Shown: in pieces, positions 25,752-35,899 of the stretch
How the letters are laid out: every line of letters begins with the position of its first letter
Numbering within the stretch: the first letter of the stretch is position 1
Assembly (NCBI GenBank): GCA_023627715.1
Contig: JAMAHW010000034.1
Location: 124,001 to 188,000 of the forward strand
DNA: 64,000 nucleotides
Source of the DNA: Periconia sp. R9002
Taxonomy: Eukaryota; Ascomycota; Dothideomycetes; Pleosporales; Periconiaceae
Direction of reading: 5' to 3'
Position numbers and translations under genes: made by a program
The notes under the pieces: model-generated
What the model saw: the letters and a program-made list of their open reading frames with translations, nothing else
What the model was told of the DNA's origin: nothing
The model's database searches: none

Positions 25752-27860
25752 TGTTGCATTTCTGCACCACGCACACATACCTACCTACCTACCCACCTTA
25801 CAAAAAAAGAACGATGATGATGATGTCGACCGGATCGATCTCGGGGGTTTGAAAAACACCGCCGAGCGTTAAAGTCGTAAGTGAGACTACATCATCGTAC
25901 ATTTCATTTCGTATAGACAGACAGACATCATCATCATCATCGGCGGGTACGTTTGCCCGATTTTTTTGTTGTTCAGGGTAAGTTAAGAAGAAGATGGAAC
26001 TCGAAGTGAGACTGCGTCATAGGTAAGTGGCTTATACCACACATCAAGCGCACACGCGTGTCAGACTGCAAAAGTACCCTACGTAGGTACCTATTTTTCT
26101 ACCTAGGGTTTTTACCTTACCTTACCATATTTCTTGTCCTCCCTAATTGCACAGGCACCGACATCGCCTTTCTTCCGTAATCCTCCCCCAAAAAAAGGTG
26201 AGCGCCGCGCTGCTGGGCAGTAGACCACACCCCGCCCCGCCTTTGCCGCCCGCCGCCGCCATTGTCGTCAGTGGGGGCTCAACGACGGATGAAAAGATTG
26301 ATTAATGTCGTCGATGATGATGATTGCAGACGTGCACATGATTCACAAATCTTTTTTTTTCTGCCTACCCTTTTTGCGTGGCGATGTTTTTCAGCCGCAC
26401 GCAGCAAGTGTATCATACGTAGTGCTTGTGCAGTGCGGTGCTGTGCAAGTGCAAGTGCTGAAAAAAAAGCCCGCCTGCCTGCCCGGATGCAGCGGAGTAA
26501 CTTGAATGGTGAGTGCAGCGACATCGCTCAAAGATTGAAAAATTGGGGGATGGATGGAGGAGGATGGATGCATATCCGGTCTTTGTGTTTTTTTTTGTTC
26601 TCCCGGTAATCAATGTCAGTATGTAGCGAGCGAGCGAGAGACGGAATCTCGTTGGCCGTTTACGCATATAGCGTTCATCACTTGCTACTGCTTCTGCTTC
26701 GATTGACAGGAAGAGTCTGTCTTGTACTGTACCTGGTGGTTTAGTGATTCGGTTCAAACTTCCTCATGCATCTCGTTCGTCTTCGTGTACGTACGCACCG
26801 ATCGGTCACTTTTTTGGTTTCTCAAGCCAGAGAATGATACGTACATAACTACCTACATAAAGTAAATCCCGAGGGTCGGTCGTGAGATTTCTCCCCCTCT
26901 CCTAGGCAACTTCGAACCGACCTGATCTACCCACGATCACCGAATGATGTCTCTGTAACCTGGAACTTGAACGCCGATTACGGTCCTCCCTCCTCCGCGT
27001 ACGCGAATGTGCGCATCGCTTTACGGTCCCGCTGATTGGTTCCCTGAGTAGCTGACAGGCGAGGGAGGGAGGGACGGAGGGGGAGAGCACTCATCAATAC
27101 TGCTCGGCGCACAGATGAATGGCCGAGGGAAGATCGTTAGATTGTAACGGGCTTAGGGCGAAGAAACTTGACGACGTCCACACGAGCAATTTGCCAGTAG
27201 GCCGTATTCCAAATGATGAGAAGGGCACGCGCGGCGCGCATGAATTTGTGTCGAGGAGTCAGCGAGTTGTACGTTGAGACCGAGTCTGAGCCTTGTTGGT
27301 AGGCCTACAGGCTACCATGGCTCCGTGTTGGCCCGCGCGGACAAGACGCCTGAGAGTGTGTGAAATGTGTTGGGCCTTCGCGCGTACGTGGTCTCCAATG
27401 TTGCTATTTTCATCACGGCGAGCATGGGCATCTATAGGTGTGTGTGGGTGTAGTTTGATAAATTGCAGTGGTCTACTATGCGGCTGCTGCTGCAGTCCTG
27501 GATAGTCAAGACCCGTGTGGAATTGGGTATGAAGCAATATAAACGCGGTTTTGCCCCCTTCCTTCAATCAAAAAATATCCGTTCCTGGCCCGCGCACAAG
27601 CACGTGGTCGCGTCACCGTTTGCTCGTTATGTAAAATGATTCCCCAAATGTCCCATGTCCCCCAGAAAAACGCCATGGAAATGCAAGGTCCTGTGGGGGA
27701 CCACAGTCAACGTGCTCAAATCTCTTCCCCGTCATCTTCGTTGGCCACTACAGTGTTCGTAGCCATCATTGACACCTCTTCTCCATGAATCGCTGAAACA
27801 AATCGCCAAGAAGCACTCATCTGTGCCTTTCCGTCGCTACGTGAGAGTCATCCTGTGCGT

Positions 27861-29029
27861 TTAATTCATTTGGCGGATCAACGCATTGATATTGTCTTCT
27901 CGGTTCCCCAGATCGCCACCCTCGACAAAGTGCTTGAATTTCCTTTTACGGAAACCACCATTGGGGTTGTTAAGCTTAAATGGCCAGAGGAAATTGGAGG
28001 CCTGCTTGAAGTTCGGCCCGACAGAGTAGACTAACGCACAAATTAGCGGAATGCATACGAAGTTGGCCTGCAAGGCTGCACTCACTCTCGTGTATTAAGT
28101 CTTCCATACAGATGATGCCGTACTTTCCGAGTTGTTGCTCGATCAGTTCATTATCCGTCAGGGGAATGCGTTGTCCATCAACTTTGCCGTAGCCTCGCTC
28201 TGGGTATATGGTCAATCATCATTCCGTTTAATGAGGGTCACGGATGCCACCTACTGTAGATGAGTTCTCGGACAGACTTTTGGTTAGGATAGCCGTATGC
28301 GACAAAAGGCTCGACAACTGTGCTGTAATTAGCGATCAAATCGGAGGAAGATGACCATATGGGCAAATGTACTCTTGAGCATCTCCATAGTAGCTTTAGT
28401 CAACTTGATGAAGACACCGTTGTTGATTTGGAGGAGACGCAGCAATTGCAACGTCTTGCGCTTCTTCGGATCAATCTTGTTGATACCCTTGATCCTCACA
28501 ACGAAAACCAGCTTGGGTTCTTCCGGAACGTAGAAGGCATCGTTCTTCTTGGCTTCGCGGGACAGCCTGATCTTCTCCCTCTCGGCGTCGCGGTACTCCT
28601 TCACATACTTCTCAGCACGTGTGAAGATGACTTCCCGCTTCTTTTTGTTCTTGTCTGCGATGGTTGTCAGTATGTGTCGCCACACTGTGAGCCACCGGAA
28701 CATTTGAGGAAGGCGATCGCATCATTCCCGAAAGATGGTTAACGAACGACAGCATAGACCGTAGTCTAGTCGATAGTGTTGGTAGTTATAATCATCGTGA
28801 TCGCTTTCCTCAAATTGCCCGTAGTGGATGGATCCTCGTACCTCGCTTCTCCTTGGTTGCGAGAGCACGCTCTTCACGAGCCTTCTCTTGCGACTTCCTC
28901 TTCTTCAGCAGCGTCTCGGGAACGAGAATGTCGCTCTTAGTCGGGACGGTCCTGGTTTTTGTAAGCTCATTGTGATTTACAGAGCCGATGATGCATTAAA
29001 ATAGGGAATACTCACGTTGAGTCCGCCAT
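27861..29029 (-). CDS. rpl7: 60S ribosomal protein L7 (uL30)
   Basis: Six exons on the minus strand, 29029-29016, 28951-28842, 28654-28373, 28317-28255, 28199-28086 and 28030-27861, give 250 residues, the usual length of fungal L7. Splicing yields [20 protein letters not shown], a basic N-terminal helix with [13 protein letters not shown], then [20 protein letters not shown], the RNA-binding core [40 protein letters not shown] and the C-terminal [20 protein letters not shown]. It is a structural protein of the large ribosomal subunit and binds 25S rRNA. Four introns are 55-64 nt; intron 2 is 187 nt and contains a strong stem described separately. Introns at many positions are usual for fungal ribosomal protein genes. 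Confidence 0.96.
28702..28815 (-). ncRNA. Candidate intron-encoded snoRNA in rpl7 intron 2
   Basis: In the intron RNA, bases 28815-28799 can pair with 28718-28702 in a 17-bp stem with one A-C mismatch, closing an 80-nt loop. Just inside the stem the loop begins ACGATGA, one base off the box C consensus RUGAUGA. Near its other end lies GTTAACCATCTTTCGGG (28743-28727), of which 13 bases are complementary to CCCGAAAGAUGGU, a segment of large-subunit rRNA I know as highly conserved. No canonical box D (CUGA) lies at the stem; AUGA occurs directly after the antisense element. In yeast, RPL7A and RPL7B introns host C/D snoRNAs (snR39, snR59). The stem and the complementarity are direct observations; the snoRNA class is inference. 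Confidence 0.5.
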
Positions 29030-29481
29030 TGTTGAGACTGCCGGGAGGCTTGTGTGCAGTCTGAAGCTCCCAGAAAAGTTCGACTTGAATTTTTGTCAAG
29101 TGGCAGGGCGCTAACGACAGGTTAAGCCTTTTTTATTCTAGCCTCTCGGCATCTTCCGCCACACCACAACGACAGTCTCGTGCTGTTAGAGACAACAGCG
29201 CTAAAGAAGATATATTATACCTTCAATAGTATTTCGAATATGCAGTACAAATCAGCAGTTCCTACTGCTTTATTAAGGGCATCGCATTGCGCGAGACGCC
29301 ATACCAAACAACCCGTATACTCTGATCTGCTTTGTGCATCCAATGGCTTGACAAAAAGAGAACAAGCCAAACGCAAGCCACCGGCTTGCCTTTGTGCCTC
29401 AGAAATCAGCTTTATAAAATCTAGTAGACAGTTGAGATTGACTTGATAGAATCTCTCAAACCTTAGCAACGACCACACGCC
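29030..29481. promoter_or_regulatory. rpl7: rpl7 promoter region
   Basis: Sequence upstream of the rpl7 start on the minus strand and of a small plus-strand ORF. The 80 bases next to rpl7 presumably hold its leader. I recognise no specific factor site. Confidence 0.4.
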
Positions 29482-29766
29482 ATGACCACTTCACCTGCTT
29501 TGAGTAGCGACCCGTATGTTTTAGCATACAAATATCATGAATTTATGTTGGAGAAGCCAAAGCGCCGCCGTGAAGAGAACAATACCTATCACGAAAGCTT
29601 GCTAGCCAACCAGCCAACTCCATCAACCGATGCAACTGACCCTCTCTCCCGTGCGATCAGATACGCGAAAAAGCACTACGAGTCGTATTACGAGAAAAAG
29701 CATGTCGATTTAATCGTGAAGTTCCTCGACCAAAGGGCTGAGCGAAAGAATAATAAACGGAAATAG
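29482..29766 (+). CDS. Small hypothetical ORF
   Basis: An ATG-initiated frame of 94 residues. I recognise no family. It is polar and basic, with LEKPKRRREENNTYHESL, a Tyr/His/Lys-rich helix-like section AIRYAKKHYESYYEKKHVDL and a Lys/Arg-rich end. No intron is needed and no signal peptide is present. It lies between rpl7 and the CFEM-like gene in DNA that otherwise seems non-coding. It might be a lineage-specific small nucleic-acid-binding protein or a chance frame. A conserved homologue or a transcript would decide. Confidence 0.3.
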   Translation: MTTSPALSSDPYVLAYKYHEFMLEKPKRRREENNTYHESLLANQPTPSTDATDPLSRAIRYAKKHYESYYEKKHVDLIVKFLDQRAERKNNKRK

Positions 29767-30619
29767 ATAGGGTCACGGCTTCCATCATGTCTAAAAACGG
29801 TGAAAGAACCCAAGTCATTAAGCTGCGTAGTTCCTTCAAAGGATGGATACGCTGCAACCTTACCACCACAGCAGCGGACACGACCTTTAAATCTCATGGT
29901 TACATACTTAAACTCAAAGAAATTTGAATACTGACTATCTGTAACTGAAAATGGCGTGGAAGATATGCTCAAAGCCATTCAAGGCCAGTTGCATTCCACA
30001 GACGACAAACGAAACCGGAACCGAGGCGACCCTCTATCAACACATACTCGCAGTGACAGCGATGCCACGCGACAAAGAAACATAGCCGCATTCGTCCTTT
30101 TCTATATTTTCGGCTATGCAGAAAATTCCAGTTTTTTTTATTTCCCGGCCATGTATTCGCAAACGGTACTCGAAAACTATATCGTGCCCCAGCAACAACG
30201 AGTGAGAACGACGAAAGCACTTATAAAAAGACATTCACTAACTTTCTACATACGAATGGAACGCACCATTCGTTAAGCTCCAATTTGACATGCATATCGC
30301 TATCCGCAATCTTTGGACAAGTACTTTACCCTTTCTCGGCCTCCGTGATTTGCCATACGGTAAACCATACTACCCGCCATACCATCCGCCACACACAACC
30401 CATCAGTCTTCGTCCCCAAGCACACGGATTAGCAGTTCTACGCCAGTCGTTTCATCCTCGGCGTTGACATCAGTCTCCCCTGCTATCTCATCTTCACTTC
30501 CACTTCCCTCCTCAAGTCGAACGATACCTTCTTCCACTTCGACGCCTGCAGTACCATCCTCCACTATATCAACACCAAATACAGCTCCAGTAACGACACC
30601 AGTCTTACCGGCAACGACA
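29767..30619. other. Region upstream of the CFEM-like gene
   Basis: No independent gene seen. The frame of the CFEM-like protein stays open upstream to an ATG at 30290 and would add 110 Ser/Thr/Pro-rich residues; I regard this part as leader because a signal peptide starts at 30620. Confidence 0.4.
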
Positions 30620-31393
30620 ATGTTTTGCCTATCCAGCACCCTCACTTCGACCCTGACCCTTTTTGTCACCCTCACTTCCGCTATCCCCCAGGATTTTCCT
30701 GTCATCCCTAGTGCAATCGAAGGACTGTCGGACTGCGCGCAGACGGTCGTGTTTCCTTTACTCGCCGGCAGCCAATGCAACCCAGCCGATTTCCCCTGCA
30801 TTTGCACGGAACTGACCCGTTTCCAAGCCGCAGCGGCTGTAAGCGCTGTCTGCAATAACGATGAAGTCAACGGTAAGTCAAGGGCCCCCTGAATTTTCTT
30901 TACCCAGTCCAACCTATACTTCAGCGATTACACTACCCTCTAACGCACATATACAGGATTCCTAGACTTTCAAGATGGCCAGTGTCGCAACCAGGTAGCC
31001 GTTCAGCCAGCCAGCATACCCACGTCTACACCTACTACTGCCCCTGCCACTGTCTCTTCCACCAGTACTACCAACACAAGCGCCAGCATGACTACTAGCA
31101 CTGTCAAGCCTGTCATTCCTCTAACAACTTCTAACGCAACCATTCCGATAGTCATAAATTCCACAAATGGCACCGTAGTCGTACCACCTGTTACACCCGC
31201 TGTCGTCGTGCTGCCGACCGTTGTTGGGCCTTCCACCACCGCGGGCGCTGCTGGTGGCAATTCCGGTCCTGGTGCCGCTGGGCCAACTTATGCTGCTGCT
31301 GCGGTCCCTGGAGCTGAAGTCCCTGGATTTGGTGTTTGGACTATGGGCACGGGTCTTTTTGGGCTTATGGTGTTGGTTTTTGCTGAGCTGTGA
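30620..31393 (+). CDS. CFEM-like GPI-anchored cell-surface protein
   Basis: Two exons, 30620-30872 and 30957-31393, give 229 residues; the donor is GTAAGT and the acceptor ATACAG. An N-terminal hydrophobic signal (TLTLFVTLTSAIP) is followed by a CFEM-like domain, residues about 36-94: SDCAQTVVFPLLAGSQC, then FPCICTEL and two further Cys. Only six cysteines (39, 53, 60, 62, 78, 94) are visible where canonical CFEM has eight; the second Cys of the CxxxC start is Val. A long Ser/Thr/Pro-rich stalk follows, likely O-glycosylated, and the C-terminus has small residues before a hydrophobic tail (TGLFGLMVLVFAEL), fitting GPI attachment. CFEM proteins act at the fungal wall in haem/iron uptake, adhesion or host contact. 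Starting at the in-frame ATG 30290 instead would bury the signal peptide. Confidence 0.75.
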
Positions 31394-32878
31394 ATTCCCT
31401 CTTAAAGTATCATGATATTTGCTTAATTTATGCGCTTTTCATCTCCGTTTTTATGCTATAATTTAAATTCTCGGTTTCCTGCTCATCAGTAGAGGCAAGA
31501 AGGGGGTTGATAGGCAGATGTTGGTAATCTTTAGCTTTTAATGTTTAATTAGACTTTGAAAAGTACATCATGCAGTCCATGATCTTACTTGCTTGTTCAT
31601 TTCGTCATAGATGATTGATTCATATGTACACGGGACTGTAGGTCCCGAATTCGATGACGTTATCTCCTCGATTCGCCTCGACAGGAATGGAAAGACAAAT
31701 CTGTTACAAAAAAGACGGCGTAGTACTAGTCTCCAATTCTGTGATTATAAGGGCCATATATACGACAAAATCCTTTTCTACGAGCAGGCCTTCTCATCAC
31801 TCCGATCTCTCTGGTAACATAACACTGGATGTATGTAGTAATGTATGTAGTAGTGACAGCCACTTCTACTTTTATGGACTGAATTTCCATGCTTTCTTTC
31901 ATTGATCATGACTCTATATCAATTCGCTGACTTATCATTTTGTGATTTTTTTGACTTTCCTTGTCACTTGCGGCCCGTTCGCCGTCATCCTTCAAGTGGA
32001 AGGCAATACCAAACCGCTCCATCGTTCTGGATAGATGCCATGTGTGGATGAGCTAAAAGCAAATTTTACAGCTTATTCGTGTCCTGCTTCCGGAGAAAAA
32101 GGTAATAATGTTCCTCCATTAACACGACTTCTTAGGCCAGGAACATCTTCACCATTGCACGCTGTCCATCTAACCTACTCCATAATTCAGTGCCACGTAT
32201 ATCCATTACTAATGTGTGTCCAATCCGCGAGCATCTATGACACTGCTTTGCGTTATCTACGTCCTACAGACTTTCTTTAGGCATATTGCTCCATCTACAA
32301 CTATACTCATCTCTTTCTTGTCCTCATCACAGACGCACAAAGTATCTCAATCACGAGCCAACCTCAGAGCACAATCCAAATATAATCAGATACGTGTATT
32401 TGACTACCTGCACAGTCTAGTATAATGAGTCTGATAACTCGAAACGATCTAACAATCGCACGTACCAGGAACCCAACTGCCAAATTGAACACCTCGTACC
32501 CACTCCGTAACAAAATCCTGACTGCCAAACCCAAACTCCAGTTACTCCCTTTTCAATCGCAATTTGGTTCAAACAAAACGACACAAAGGGGTGAGAGGGG
32601 AGATAGGTTCTCGACAATTTGCAAACGAGGAGAAAGGCGAAGCAAACGGCAGAGAACGCAGAATAGAAAAGCGTAGACAAACACCCACTCAGAACCTCGT
32701 TTGACACAACAACCCAGAGAGCAAGCGAGCAAGCAAACAAACTACGCTACCGGTGAAAAAACACAATCTTGACACTATCAATCCGAACTGCAACCAGTAC
32801 CCTCCAGAAACTCAACGAGGTAAGAAACATACACCGTAGCCAGTGGTACGCAATTTCCCTCTATCGTAACGTTCCATG
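31394..32878. other. Convergent intergenic region, no gene
   Basis: About 1.5 kb, rather AT-rich, between the CFEM-like gene and the convergent repeat-bearing gene. Open frames are below 110 codons and without recognisable content. No RNA gene seen. Confidence 0.5.
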
Positions 32879-34753
32879 CTAATTACGGCCATTAGGTTGA
32901 TTTTGCCCTGACGGTCCTTGCCCTGACGGTCCTTGTCCTGACGGTCCTTGCCCTGACGGTCCTTGTCCTGACGAGTCAAATCTGTTTTTCATGTCTTTGT
33001 ATTCCTCATCCCTCGGTTCGACAAGCCACCACTGTCCTTCGACCTCGACATCCTCTTCCTCGTCGTAAAGAATAAGGTTCTCATCCCAAGCTACCAAACT
33101 ACGATCCGAATTCATGATTTCCACATTTGGAGTGCGGGCCCTTTCCATTCGACGAGCCGAGGATGGGTTATTTCGGCGAGGCTGAGGTGAAGCTGATGTC
33201 GAATCACTATCGACGGGTGGAATGGGATTTAGCCAAGCTGGAGGGCGTCCAATCACACCAGGTAAAGGGGCAGGATTTCCAAAAGTAGCATCAGGAAAAC
33301 TGCTCGGTGTAGGCGAAGTACGACGGATGGGTGGAGTAGGCGGGCGGGGAAGGAAGGCAGGTAAATCCGATTGACGTGCTTCACGTTCAGCACGTGTTCT
33401 AGCAGCCAATTCCAGAGTAACTTGCGAGAATGCAGCTCGTGAGGATCTTGGCGAAAGTTGACTTGGGGCAGGTAAATTCGATCGACGTGCTTCACGTTCA
33501 GCACGTGTTCTAGCAGCCAAGTCTAAAGTAACTTGCAAGAATGCAGCACGTGAGGATCTTGGTGAAAGTTGCCTCGGGCGTGAGCTACCTATGGCGCCTA
33601 TAGTATTTCCAGCCCTGGCAGCAGCATCACGGGCGGCAAGTACAGCATGCAAAGGTGGAGGGCTTGGAGGCTCCCAGGCGTGGCCGTTGATGAAATTCGC
33701 GGCTGGGTCACCCGAGACAAAAGGAACACCCATGGGGTTGAAAGGAGGCGGAACCAGAGGACGGTAATTGGGTGGATTCCACGGACCTGGACCCCATTCT
33801 GCTGGAACATACGCTTCGCGTTGTACCTGATTATATGTATGAGACCTGCTATCATGTGGCAAGTTCACGAAGCGGTGATGATTGTCACGGTGGGCATTGC
33901 TAGGTACGACGTAGGATGGGCCGCTGGCGTACGTTCCGTGAGAGTAATACCCACTCTGTGAGTATGCCATATCGTGATATCCGCCATCGTTGTTGTGGAG
34001 CTGATATCCAACGGCGGGATCTGCTTGACGAACGCGTGATGTAGAGGGCATGATCCAGTCCTGTTCTTCTGCTTCACCATTCTGCAGCGGCTGATCGAAT
34101 TGGTGAGTGGTGGATGCTTCATTCAGAAGTTCTTCATCGCTATCACAGTCGAAGGGGGTATCTTGCTGTAAATTCATTGTCGAGATTGAAGCGGTTGAAA
34201 TGGAGTCTTGTGCGTGGTGAGAAAAAGTGGAAGTTTGTGGTGAAGTTTTTATGGTGTCAGTTGAGTTTGCTGGACTGTTGGGTTTTAGGTAGGGAGAAAA
34301 TGCAGGAGTGGCTCCATCTCGAGAACTGTCGGGGGATTTTATGTCTTCTGTAATCGCTGAATGATCCGTCGGGGTGGAAAAACTATTATTAACACATTCT
34401 GTTGGTGATGCTCGACCACCCAATGGAGTTGTTAGAGAATGTAATGGTTCCGTGGTTGCGGGTTTTACTGGTAGAGAATGATTTATTTCCCCTGGTCCCG
34501 GCAAAAACCGTTTTTCTGATGGAAGTTCCAATCGCATCGAATGACTTGATCCAATTCTCGTAGGAGTTTGGTCGCCGCCCATACGTATACCCTCCATAGG
34601 CTCCACAGGTTGGTCCTCCAAAGCTCCACCTCTCAGTACCGTGCGCTTAGTAGGGGTAGATAAATTTGACTTGTGCATGTTTTTACGTTCACGTTTGCTT
34701 TGCCCCGTCTCATCGCAGCCTTCATCTAGGTCGAGGGGCTCATTGGTTTGCAT
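32879..34753 (-). CDS. Disordered repeat-containing protein of unknown function
   Basis: Single open frame, 624 residues from the ATG at 34753. I recognise no domain. Composition is rich in Ser, Pro, Thr, Asn and Gln with short hydrophobic patches, so most of it should be disordered. Two in-frame tandem repeats are visible: a 37-residue unit (LSPRSSRAAF, then QVTL-LAARTRAEREAR) present twice, and five SGQGP units at the C-terminus, both mirrored at DNA level. An acidic segment with ILYDEEEDVEVEGQWWLVEP lies shortly before the end and is the most fold-like part. The frame is open upstream to 34840 without an ATG, and an upstream exon starting at about 34895 is possible but would require a 28-nt intron. 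Subcellular location and role are unknown. Confidence 0.6.
   Translation of the reverse strand: MQTNEPLDLDEGCDETGQSKRERKNMHKSNLSTPTKRTVLRGGALEDQPVEPMEGIRMGGDQTPTRIGSSHSMRLELPSEKRFLPGPGEINHSLPVKPATTEPLHSLTTPLGGRASPTECVNNSFSTPTDHSAITEDIKSPDSSRDGATPAFSPYLKPNSPANSTDTIKTSPQTSTFSHHAQDSISTASISTMNLQQDTPFDCDSDEELLNEASTTHQFDQPLQNGEAEEQDWIMPSTSRVRQADPAVGYQLHNNDGGYHDMAYSQSGYYSHGTYASGPSYVVPSNAHRDNHHRFVNLPHDSRSHTYNQVQREAYVPAEWGPGPWNPPNYRPLVPPPFNPMGVPFVSGDPAANFINGHAWEPPSPPPLHAVLAARDAAARAGNTIGAIGSSRPRQLSPRSSRAAFLQVTLDLAARTRAEREARRSNLPAPSQLSPRSSRAAFSQVTLELAARTRAEREARQSDLPAFLPRPPTPPIRRTSPTPSSFPDATFGNPAPLPGVIGRPPAWLNPIPPVDSDSTSASPQPRRNNPSSARRMERARTPNVEIMNSDRSLVAWDENLILYDEEEDVEVEGQWWLVEPRDEEYKDMKNRFDSSGQGPSGQGPSGQGPSGQGPSGQNQPNGRN
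32903..32977. repeat. 15-bp coding minisatellite, five units
   Basis: Five units of TTGYCCTGACGGTCC in tandem, the last one diverged, encoding SGQGP repeats at the C-terminus of the 624-residue protein. The unit length is a multiple of three, so copy changes keep the frame. Confidence 0.9.
33360..33571. repeat. 111-bp tandem duplication within a coding region
   Basis: Two adjacent copies, beginning at 33360 and 33471, share most bases and encode two 37-residue repeats with AARTRAEREAR. Differences are scattered substitutions without indels, so the duplication is not brand new. Confidence 0.88.
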
Positions 34754-35899
34754 GGTCGAGTCAAGGTCAGCCAGAATACTGAGCCGATTGCCTTCAAAAT
34801 TGATTAGGGTCACTGTGGATGAGTTGAGGTATTTGCTCACTCAATCGATTGGACTTCCTTCTCGGATGCCTTAGATGGCCTGTCGCTCTATCTGACATCA
34901 AAACGGAAGGGCAACACAAGGTGCGACGGTCCAGGCGGTAATTGTGGGCACGACTCCGTACATTGTATGGCTGCCACCGTTTGTAAGAAGCACGATGAGG
35001 GCTTTTGGATGCACCGTGTCCCACAGGCATTTACTGTTTGTCTGGAGTAGGATGACCGAGACGATATTATAGGGGAACGATAAAAGGACGACAGTAGATG
35101 AATGTAGCAATGCAGAGAAAGATGAGGTCACTAGGGGGAAGGGTTAGAAACAGTGACTGTGTAAGAGGGCTCGTGAAGCGTGTAGCTGATTGTACAGAAG
35201 TAAAGCAGGAGCGAAGCGTGTCAAGCAAGTGTAACTACTGCACTGTCTATGCTTGTTTGATGCCATGCGGAATGGTAGGAGACAGAACGACCTAGTAGCG
35301 GGCCGCACAGTGCAACCACGGCAAGCATAATGCAATAAGTGGGTAGAAGGTTGAATTATGATCTTAAACAAATTCTGGCCTCCATAAACGGTCCATTATG
35401 TTCTCTGATGCTAAATAACACGCAGTGTATGTACGTTGCACATCGGGTGAAGCAATCTCTTCTTAGTTCCGAGAAAATAAGACAAAAGCATGGTTTTCAC
35501 TTCGAGAATGACTGTAGCGGTAGATAATTGGCCACATTGAAAGCCAAATACACATGCTGCATTGAGCAAAAGTGACATTGAAGGTGAGTACATCAGTGCC
35601 TATGTATGTAGAAGGGAAAGTGAGGTTGTTCGGATCGGAGTAATGTTTAGTAAGGAGCTATGACGCAGAAAATTGCACCCCACATATTCAACTTCCTCGT
35701 GCAAGCCCGGCTCCACTCTCAACCATCAACTCCAAACCCACCTACTGCCCCTCTGTGCGCCCATCTCGTCCCTATCTCTCTATCCCTCTACCTTCCTTCG
35801 GGCGCTCCAGGATAATTGGGCAATTTTGCAGTCGCGCACAATTATCTTGGAGCCGCTGTTGCCCTAACCCAACCAATTCATCTATCCTACCCATTCACC
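34754..35899. other. Divergent promoter region, no gene
   Basis: About 1.1 kb between the starts of the repeat-bearing gene and the BTB-like gene. The last 200 bases are CT-rich, as is common in fungal leaders. No gene supported. Confidence 0.45.

Larger units (their letters stand above)
21409..27860. other. Gene-free, microsatellite-rich stretch
   Basis: About 6.4 kb between the cyclin start and the rpl7 stop without a coding region I can support. All open frames are short, overlap each other on both strands and have biased composition: purine-rich on plus near 22330-22540, CT/CA-rich near 23440-23760. It contains several simple repeats, listed separately, and many CTACC/GGTAG runs. Long leaders, non-coding RNAs or short unusual genes could be hidden here, but nothing in the sequence proves them. 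Confidence 0.5.
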
